Shown: piece after piece, positions 58,558 through 64,000 of the stretch
Position numbering within the stretch: the stretch's first letter is position 1
Layout of the letters: each line of letters opens with the position of its first letter
Assembly: GCA_040768445.1 (NCBI GenBank)
Contig: JAXGMV010000001.1
Location: 2,480,001 to 2,544,000 of the forward strand
DNA from: JAXGMV01 sp040768445
GTDB taxonomy: Bacteria; Chloroflexota; Anaerolineae; Anaerolineales; Anaerolineaceae
DNA: 64,000 bases
Direction: 5' to 3'
The notes under the pieces: generated by a model
Databases searched by the model: none
What the model was told of the DNA's origin: nothing
The model's input: the letters and a program-made list of their open reading frames with translations, nothing else
Translations under genes and position numbers: made by a program

Positions 58558-60162
58558 TTACAGATGCGGGCCTGAATTTAGAATATCTTCAGAGACCACG
58601 CCTTTATACTTGGCGAAATTATTTTCAAATCGCTCTACAAGGTTGCGTGCCTGTACTGCGTAATCTGCTTTATTGCTCCAGGTCTTGTCTGGCATCAGAA
58701 CATCATCTGGAACGCCAGGGCAGTGCTCAGGTATCCACAATCCAAAGTAGGCATCCTTGACTGTATTAACCTTGTCAAGCTCGCCTTTGACTGCCGCACG
58801 AATCATAGCTCTAGTATATGGAAGCTTGAAGCGATGTCCAACCCCATAAGGTCCGCCAGTCCAACCGGTATTGATCAACCAGACATTTGTCCTATATTCA
58901 CGAATTTTCTTTCCCAACAATTGAGCATAGACGTTAGGATGCAGCGGCATAAACGGTGCGCCAAAACAGGCAGAGAATGTGGCCTCAGGTTCTGAGCCTA
59001 AGCCTTTCTCAGTTCCAGCTAATTTTGATGTGTAGCCAGCCAGAAAATAATACATGGCTTGTTCTTCTGTTAGTTTGGCAACCGGCGGCATTACGCCAAA
59101 TGCATCGGCGGTCAAGAAGAAGACATTTTTAGGGTGGGTACCCATACCTTCAACGACATAATTTTCAATAAAATACAGTGGATATGCAGCCCTGGTGTTC
59201 TCAGTCAATGAATTATCGTAAAAATCAGGCTCTCTGGTTTCAGGGTCGAGGACAACATTCTCCAAGACAGTACCAAATCTGCGCGTAGCATTATAAATGA
59301 TTGGTTCAAATTCCGGATCAAGGTTGATTGTCTTAGCGTAACATCCGCCTTCGAAATTAAATATGCCTTTTTCAGACCATCCATGTTCATCATCGCCAAT
59401 CAAACGTCGATCAACATCGGATGAAAGGGTGGTTTTCCCCGTGCCGGATAGCCCAAAGAAAATGGCTACATCACCGTGTTCACCGAGGTTTGCTGAGCAG
59501 TGCATAGGCATGATACCTGATTTTGGCAGAACATAATTCATAATTGTAAAGACTGATTTCTTAATTTCGCCACAATAACTGCTTGATCCTACCAGTACAA
59601 TCTTCCTGGTCAAATCAGCGGCAATGAAAGTAGGGGAGACAGTACCATCAGTTTTAGGGTCTGCGGCCAGGTCCGGGCAAATTAGGAATGTATAGTCTGG
59701 AGTGTGTGATTTTTGCTCATCAGCAGTCAAACGAATGAACAAGTCATGTGAAAACAAACCTGCCCAAGCTTTATCTGCAACAATCCGTGCCGGTAATGTA
59801 TGGGCAGGATCAGCACCTACTTTGACATCATAAACAAAGAGGTCGCGATTCTGAAGGTAGGCCAGAGTTTTTGCATATAATCTTTCAAAATGTTCAGGTG
59901 ATATAGGCTTATTGACTTTACCCCAATCAATTACCTTATCATCATTATTATCCCTTTTGACAAAAAATTTATCATTAGGTGACCTGCCAGTATGAATACC
60001 TGTATTCACTACCAATGCTCCAGTACTCGATAAAACACCTTCGTTTCGAGCAAGGCTGTGTTCAACAAGTTTTGGTACCGAAAGATTCCAATAAACTGTC
60101 TTTAAATTTGTTAATCCGTGGTTTTCTAATCCGTAATAGCTGGCATTTCCATAAACCTGCAC
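58558..60162 (-). CDS. pckA: phosphoenolpyruvate carboxykinase (ATP)
   Basis: This enzyme interconverts oxaloacetate plus ATP with PEP plus CO2 and ADP. It is 534 residues, the normal length of the ATP-dependent form. Motifs include Asn-Thr-Gly-Ile-His-Thr-Gly-Arg-Ser-Pro-Asn-Asp-Lys early, Met-His-Cys-Ser-Ala-Asn, the P-loop Gly-Leu-Ser-Gly-Thr-Gly-Lys-Thr-Thr-Leu-Ser near 235, and Leu-Ile-Gly-Asp-Asp-Glu-His-Gly-Trp. The start is GTG at 60162 with a perfect GGAGGT. With KorAB and pyruvate kinase it places this segment at the PEP-pyruvate-oxaloacetate node. The 130-base gap upstream holds no gene. Confidence 0.97.
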   Translation of the reverse strand: MQVYGNASYYGLENHGLTNLKTVYWNLSVPKLVEHSLARNEGVLSSTGALVVNTGIHTGRSPNDKFFVKRDNNDDKVIDWGKVNKPISPEHFERLYAKTLAYLQNRDLFVYDVKVGADPAHTLPARIVADKAWAGLFSHDLFIRLTADEQKSHTPDYTFLICPDLAADPKTDGTVSPTFIAADLTRKIVLVGSSSYCGEIKKSVFTIMNYVLPKSGIMPMHCSANLGEHGDVAIFFGLSGTGKTTLSSDVDRRLIGDDEHGWSEKGIFNFEGGCYAKTINLDPEFEPIIYNATRRFGTVLENVVLDPETREPDFYDNSLTENTRAAYPLYFIENYVVEGMGTHPKNVFFLTADAFGVMPPVAKLTEEQAMYYFLAGYTSKLAGTEKGLGSEPEATFSACFGAPFMPLHPNVYAQLLGKKIREYRTNVWLINTGWTGGPYGVGHRFKLPYTRAMIRAAVKGELDKVNTVKDAYFGLWIPEHCPGVPDDVLMPDKTWSNKADYAVQARNLVERFENNFAKYKGVVSEDILNSGPHL

Positions 60163-60292
60163 GATGATTTACCTCCATATAGTAGTAATTTAGTCAAACC
60201 TTCAAAAGCATAATTCAACTGAAACGAAGTACTAAAGTAAAAATATTAAATACTATATCGTATTCCGAATCAAATTTTCTCTGTAATGAAAT

Positions 60293-60955
60293 TCACTGGT
60301 TCAATGTAATTATCACTGGTGTTATAGCATTTGGTGCAATAATAGCCTGCTGTTGAAACGGTTTTATAAGGTTTTCTGCATTGTATATTACCAGCCAATG
60401 TGTACCAGGTCTGAGACCGTTTATCTCAAAGTTGCCTTGCTCGTTGACTGGTACTGTTATACCAGCGGCTGATGCAAAGAAATTTTGAAGTGGCAATTCT
60501 GATGTTAGACTTCCTTGAATTTGGCCTGTCATCCCTGTGTAGCCATGGTTAGACCAGGCACTGACAATATCTTGAATATAGGATGGTGCTTCAATATATA
60601 TATTTCTGTATGAAATCAAATTACCTGAAGTATCTGCTTCAACAACATCAGCTGCCTCGCCGCGCAAATACCGGTACATGATCATCTGCCCGGTTGGAAG
60701 ATTGATACTGTAAGTAAAATGTAAGGTATCTTTCAGGTTCATTAAATTGCGTGTAGTATTATTACTTAATGGCTCGAATATCTCAATGTAAACAATCTCG
60801 CCGGGCGATGTGGCTGAAGGAATCTCTACTTCAAAAATTATTTCAGCTAACTTAGTCTGATTGCTATCCAGTGCAGAGAAAGAGGGGAGTGAACAGGCGA
60901 TTAATAGAAAAGAAGACAGAGCAATAAGAAATAATCGTTTTAATTGAGTGCGCAT
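60293..60955 (-). CDS. lipoprotein with carboxypeptidase-regulatory-like domain
   Basis: The protein is a 220-residue secreted lipoprotein. The signal has Lys-Arg, a Leu-rich core and Leu-Leu-Ile-Ala-Cys as lipobox. The first half is an unclassified beta-rich region. The last ~80 residues (Gly-Gln-Ile-Gln-Gly-Ser-Leu then Asn-Phe-Glu-Ile-Asn-Gly-Leu-Arg-Pro-Gly-Thr-His-Trp-Leu) look like a carboxypeptidase regulatory/CNA-B type beta sandwich. It probably sits on the outer face of the cytoplasmic membrane. The role is unknown. It lies 17 bases downstream of nusB. Confidence 0.65.
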   Translation of the reverse strand: MRTQLKRLFLIALSSFLLIACSLPSFSALDSNQTKLAEIIFEVEIPSATSPGEIVYIEIFEPLSNNTTRNLMNLKDTLHFTYSINLPTGQMIMYRYLRGEAADVVEADTSGNLISYRNIYIEAPSYIQDIVSAWSNHGYTGMTGQIQGSLTSELPLQNFFASAAGITVPVNEQGNFEINGLRPGTHWLVIYNAENLIKPFQQQAIIAPNAITPVIITLNQ

Positions 60956-60972
60956 AAATATCCCAGTATTAA

Positions 60973-61410
60973 TTAAGAGGCAATCTTTCTTAAAGCCTGT
61001 TTAACTTCATTTTCTTTATTGGCCAGGCTGCCAAGAACACCATTCACAAAGCGGGGTGTTGAATCCGACCCAAACACCTTGGACAATTCGACTGCTTCGT
61101 TGATAGCAACTTTCAATGGAGTCACATCGAGAATGGCAAATTCCCATAATGCAATCCTAAGAATATTACGGTCAATAATCGCCACTTGATCCATAGGCCA
61201 TTCAGGTGCATGGATTGCAATTACTTCATCTAAATTTTGAATATTAGGAATGATCCCAAAGACTATCTGGCGGGAAAATTCTGCATTTTTAAGATCCAGT
61301 TCCGCATCTTCCAGCCGTTGTTCCAGGATAGCACCTGGTTTATGACCGGTGACATCATATTCATATAGAACCTGCAAAGCAATACTTCTTGCTTTGGTGC
61401 GAGATTTCAT
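60973..61410 (-). CDS. nusB: transcription antitermination protein NusB
   Basis: This is an RNA-binding factor that works with NusE on rRNA operons. It is 145 residues. It has Arg-Ser-Ile-Ala-Leu-Gln-Val-Leu-Tyr-Glu-Tyr-Asp near the N-terminus, Ile-Asp-Arg-Asn-Ile-Leu-Arg-Ile-Ala-Leu-Trp-Glu in the middle, and Ala-Ile-Asn-Glu-Ala-Val-Glu-Leu-Ser-Lys-Val-Phe-Gly, Arg-Phe-Val-Asn-Gly-Val-Leu-Gly at the end. This is the usual NusB pattern. It is 2 bases after the Asp23 gene; the Asp23-nusB order is common in Gram-positives. Confidence 0.95.
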   Translation of the reverse strand: MKSRTKARSIALQVLYEYDVTGHKPGAILEQRLEDAELDLKNAEFSRQIVFGIIPNIQNLDEVIAIHAPEWPMDQVAIIDRNILRIALWEFAILDVTPLKVAINEAVELSKVFGSDSTPRFVNGVLGSLANKENEVKQALRKIAS

Positions 61411-61412
61411 AT

Positions 61413-61775
61413 CTAAATTTTTGCTTCTGCAATTGCGTTGTAATGAAAATCTTCAATGTGAATATTTACTCGTGCGACTTCCATGCCAACCATCTCAGCA
61501 ATTGCCCGAGTAACGTCTGCTTGAATTTTGTGGCTTACATCCCTGACATTTATGCCTGTGTTTAAGACCACAAATAAGTCAATGTAGACAAGATCTTTTT
61601 CAATGATAATTTTTACACCATCAACAACATTTCCAGTGAGTATTCGATTTACGCTGCCAGGAATCAACTCCAACCTGCTCACACCTTCAACGCCGAGGGT
61701 AGTATATCGAACAATTGTGTAAAGCACATCTATAGCAACTGTTGTCTTTGAATCTACATTTTCCATGTTGTCCAT
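61413..61775 (-). CDS. Asp23/Gls24 family envelope stress protein
   Basis: The protein is about 120 residues. It has the Asp23 core: Val-Ala-Ile-Asp-Val-Leu-Tyr-Thr-Ile-Val-Arg-Tyr, Leu-Gly-Val-Glu-Gly-Val-Ser-Arg, and the C-terminal Glu-Val-Ala-Arg-Val-Asn-Ile-His-Ile-Glu. In Firmicutes, members associate with the membrane and respond to alkaline or envelope stress. The ATG at 61775 is preferred because AAAGGA lies ahead; the frame extends 30 bases upstream. It is adjacent to nusB. Confidence 0.88.
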   Translation of the reverse strand: MDNMENVDSKTTVAIDVLYTIVRYTTLGVEGVSRLELIPGSVNRILTGNVVDGVKIIIEKDLVYIDLFVVLNTGINVRDVSHKIQADVTRAIAEMVGMEVARVNIHIEDFHYNAIAEAKI

Positions 61776-61861
61776 AACAAATCCTTTTCTCTGAGAAATA
61801 ACCATAGAGAGTATGTCAATTATAACGCCAAAAGCCTTTATCAGTTCCGTTAATGCATAAA

Positions 61862-63118
61862 TCAGACCGGAATTGTAATGACTGCATTGGGGATAAACCC
61901 AATCTTTGCTGAGGGCGGCAGGGCATTGAGGATACCTTCTATAAATTTATCTGATTCGCGGGGAATTGGACTTAACAGTACCGATCTAACTGAATCATCA
62001 TTCATCTCTGAGTATAGGTGAATGTTTATGCGGTCGATATCTCTTGCAATTAGATACGCTTTGTGTGGCCCAACTTGAAATCCCTCGTTCAATAATTTTT
62101 TGCGAACCCCATCTGCAGTGGAAATGCCTTCCATAAATGTTACTAAGCGTGAATTCCCGATACCCTCAATGCACTCTGCAAAAAGGATCAGGTGACCGCC
62201 ATCTCTAGTAAATTTTGCTGCGTTTGTAATCGCTTTCTGCGCTTGATAGAGGTTGATGTCTTTTGGAAAACCACCCGCAGAAGCAATTGTCACGTCATAT
62301 TTTTCTCTTACTTCTACCTGGCAATTGCTACGCACGACATCAATTGCCGCTAACATAACAGCCTGTGGATGACCAAAATAGACGTCTAACAGGGTTTTAT
62401 CAACAGTTTGTATGGCATTCAATGCGTAGTCAATACCAATCATTTCACCAATTTCTTCAACATCCATTCGCATCGGGTTTAGTTCATACTGTCCAATTAC
62501 GGTATTCTTTTCAGTAAGCAGCATTTGATGATTTTTGTTGATTGTCTCTCTTGATGCCAGACCAATTGCAGCTGTTTTGACCCCGCCAGAAAAACCCATA
62601 AAGTGATGCGGTTCAATATTTCCAACAACAATCTTGAGGTCAGATTGATAGAACATGGTATTTATATAGACAGGTGTTCCTTTTGAAGTTGTTCCAAGAA
62701 ACGATTGATTTTCTGTGTTATCGCAATCGTGTACATGAATTGGATATTTCTCAAAAATAAATCCAGGAATGATCTCAGCACATTCTTTCATTGACATTGG
62801 CGTGTGAGTGCCGGACGCAACGAATAAAGTGATTTCGATACCAGGATTTAACTCTTGATGCAGGATCTCCAAAAGTGGCGGAAGGAGAAGGTCATACCGC
62901 ACTGGACGGGTTTTGTCGTTTATGGCAATTGCCACATTCTTTACCTGCCGGTGCGCAGACAAGCAAGTTGACTTGATGGGATTATGAATAACCTGTATTA
63001 TCTTGTCAGTGGTAACAGCCTCTGCAGTGCTCACACCGGGCCGTATGACATCAACTTCATACTGATCAGCCAGTGTCAAAGTTCTGGTACCTGAACCATA
63101 CTTCAAATCGAGTTTCAT
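61862..63118 (-). CDS. larA: LarA-family (DUF2088) nickel-pincer racemase/epimerase
   Basis: The protein is about 418 residues. Motifs of LarA are in place: Asp-Lys-Thr-Arg-Pro early, Ala-Ser-Gly-Thr-His-Thr-Pro-Met (first His), Ile-Glu-Pro-His-His-Phe-Met-Gly-Phe-Ser-Gly-Gly-Val-Lys (second His and the Lys that tethers the cofactor). LarA proteins isomerise 2-hydroxyacids such as lactate using a nickel-pincer nucleotide made by LarB, LarC and LarE, none of which lies here. The true substrate is uncertain because the family is broad. The ATG at 63118 is chosen for GAGGA just upstream. Confidence 0.82.
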   Translation of the reverse strand: MKLDLKYGSGTRTLTLADQYEVDVIRPGVSTAEAVTTDKIIQVIHNPIKSTCLSAHRQVKNVAIAINDKTRPVRYDLLLPPLLEILHQELNPGIEITLFVASGTHTPMSMKECAEIIPGFIFEKYPIHVHDCDNTENQSFLGTTSKGTPVYINTMFYQSDLKIVVGNIEPHHFMGFSGGVKTAAIGLASRETINKNHQMLLTEKNTVIGQYELNPMRMDVEEIGEMIGIDYALNAIQTVDKTLLDVYFGHPQAVMLAAIDVVRSNCQVEVREKYDVTIASAGGFPKDINLYQAQKAITNAAKFTRDGGHLILFAECIEGIGNSRLVTFMEGISTADGVRKKLLNEGFQVGPHKAYLIARDIDRINIHLYSEMNDDSVRSVLLSPIPRESDKFIEGILNALPPSAKIGFIPNAVITIPV

Positions 63119-63514
63119 AAATAATTCCTCATTGATAGACGTTTCTCCGCACAACTCTTATATATCATATCAATATCCGAAGGACAATGCCTCAGTAGGG
63201 GGGGGTATTTATAGGTTCATTCGGTTGCATTTATGGGATTCTATAGATGAACAATTACATTATTCACGAAAACTAAGGTTAATCATAATCACCGCTCATA
63301 GTATTGTAGTGGGGGATGGACGACCAATATGTATCAGTCTTTATAAAAGTTGTTTATGATAAGTATTATTATCACTAACTATAATACTCGGACAAAATTA
63401 ACAAATATCAAGGTGATTCTTGCAAAATCATTAATTCATTTTTTGTGCAAACCTTATAAGTAATACGACAAACTATGTATTCCAAATGTTCACCTTTTCG
63501 ATTATATTTAGTCC
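63119..63514. other. intergenic region between larA and dus
   Basis: This 396-base A+T-rich stretch has no convincing gene. It holds a candidate minus-strand promoter (listed separately), a run of eight G at 63198-63205, and a short inverted repeat AGTATTA/TAATACT (63362-63368 and 63382-63388). An open frame of 75 codons here has no ribosome site and no homology I recognise. No riboswitch or tRNA could be drawn. Confidence 0.5.
63159..63187 (-). promoter_or_regulatory. candidate larA promoter
   Basis: On the minus strand TTGTCC (complement of 63182-63187) is spaced by 17 bases from TATATA (complement of 63159-63164). It ends about 40 bases upstream of the larA ATG. Confidence 0.45.
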
Positions 63515-64000
63515 ATGTCAGATTTAATCATAGATTTATTGAGAAATAACAATACTAATCGCGTCCTGACGGCTTTAGCGCCGATGGATGGTTACACAGA
63601 TCTGCCTTTTAGAACTATCTGCAGAAGTTTTGGTGCTGATATCTTTTATACAGAATTTATCCATGGATTGGATATTCAATACGCGCCAAAGCTAATTGCA
63701 AAGAAATTGATAATTTCAGATGAAGAACGTCCAATTGGATTTCAAATCTATGATAATGAACCTGCCAGGATTGTAAAAGCTGCAAAACACCTTGAGACAT
63801 TCTCTCCTGACTTTATTGATATTAACCTCGGATGTAGCATTAACGGCATTAAATTGCGTGGCGCTGGTGCCGGAATGCTAAAAAAACCCAGGATGATTGC
63901 CAATTTGATGCATGAGCTCACCACCACCCTAACCTGTCCTGTTTCTGCAAAAATTAGGTTGGGGTATGATCATCAATCATTGAATTACGACCTCATTTCT
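63515..64000 (+). CDS. dus: tRNA-dihydrouridine synthase, 3' end beyond window
   Basis: This FMN-dependent enzyme reduces specific uridines in tRNA. The 162 residues seen include Leu-Ala-Pro-Met-Asp-Gly-Tyr-Thr-Asp-Leu-Pro-Phe-Arg, a typical Dus start. They are followed by Pro-Ile-Gly-Phe-Gln-Ile-Tyr-Asp and Asp-Ile-Asn-Leu-Gly-Cys-Ser. The usual sequence is Gly-Cys-Pro; Ser replaces Pro here. Gly-Ala-Gly-Ala-Gly-Met-Leu and Ser-Ala-Lys-Ile-Arg-Leu-Gly follow in order. The gene runs off the right edge, so length and the C-terminal tRNA-binding part cannot be judged. It is on the opposite strand to larA. Confidence 0.8.
   Translation, partial: MSDLIIDLLRNNNTNRVLTALAPMDGYTDLPFRTICRSFGADIFYTEFIHGLDIQYAPKLIAKKLIISDEERPIGFQIYDNEPARIVKAAKHLETFSPDFIDINLGCSINGIKLRGAGAGMLKKPRMIANLMHELTTTLTCPVSAKIRLGYDHQSLNYDLIS

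Noticed and set aside
63132..63359. Open frame of 75 codons on the plus strand between larA and dus
   Set aside because: It overlaps the larA 5' region and promoter, has no ribosome site, and its composition is unlike the coding regions.
1..64000. CRISPR array, prophage or defence island
   Set aside because: No regularly spaced repeats, phage structural genes, integrase or restriction-type genes were found. The only mobile element is the IS256-family copy.

Overview
The window (about 40% G+C by eye) reads as a chromosomal segment from an anaerobic or facultatively anaerobic bacterium, most likely a member of the Chloroflexota (Anaerolineae-like). This assignment is an inference from gene content. 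It rests on ferredoxin-based 2-oxoacid oxidation (KorAB), a NuoI-type ferredoxin, coenzyme F420 genes outside an archaeal context, several molybdenum hydroxylases, Firmicutes-like housekeeping genes (PSP1/RicT, Asp23, YqhQ, PgpH, MrfAB) and no outer-membrane biogenesis genes. No rRNA or ribosomal-protein operon is present to settle the lineage.

Layout. 1-5.5 kb: the 3' end of nuoI, a small CxxC protein, a PSP1/RicT protein, a GntR regulator and korAB, closed by a strong bidirectional terminator. 5.5-11.7 kb (minus): pyruvate kinase, a CoA-transferase, ornithine aminotransferase, ornithine carbamoyltransferase, an SDR and an FmdB zinc ribbon. 11.8-15.3 kb (plus): a phosphonate-type ABC transporter (phnD, phnC and an unusually large PhnE) with a palindrome inside its promoter. 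15.3-22.3 kb: radical SAM, patatin, two MFS carriers flanking tRNA-Arg(UCU), and two conserved-looking unknown proteins. 22.4-24.7 kb (minus): a C39-like peptidase, DUF192 and LysM/M23 operon. 24.8-32.6 kb: a NarL-type response regulator, then a compact minus-strand housekeeping operon (Nfo-like TIM barrel, dgkA, ybeY, pgpH, yqeY, comEA-like, yqhQ, M20 dipeptidase).

32.7-45.7 kb (plus) is the most striking region. It is one tightly packed operon: ssnA, NADPH:F420 reductase, cofE, an F420-type luciferase-like oxidoreductase, two different molybdenum hydroxylases with fused subunits, XdhC and YqeB. It looks like a catabolic system for an N-heterocycle (purine-like) that joins molybdenum-dependent hydroxylation to F420 redox chemistry. 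It converges without a gap on an oligopeptide-type ABC transporter (oppABCDF, 45.7-51.3 kb). An intact IS256-family element (51.40-52.70 kb), with a probable target duplication, sits just upstream of the oppA promoter.

52.8-64 kb: a class IV aminotransferase, DUF2007, an MrfA/MrfB repair pair whose helicase carries an extra HNH domain, a prepilin-peptidase-like protein, ATP-dependent PEP carboxykinase, a lipoprotein, nusB, an Asp23 protein, a LarA-family protein and the 5' end of a tRNA-dihydrouridine synthase. Apart from the IS element there is no prophage, CRISPR array or obvious defence island.
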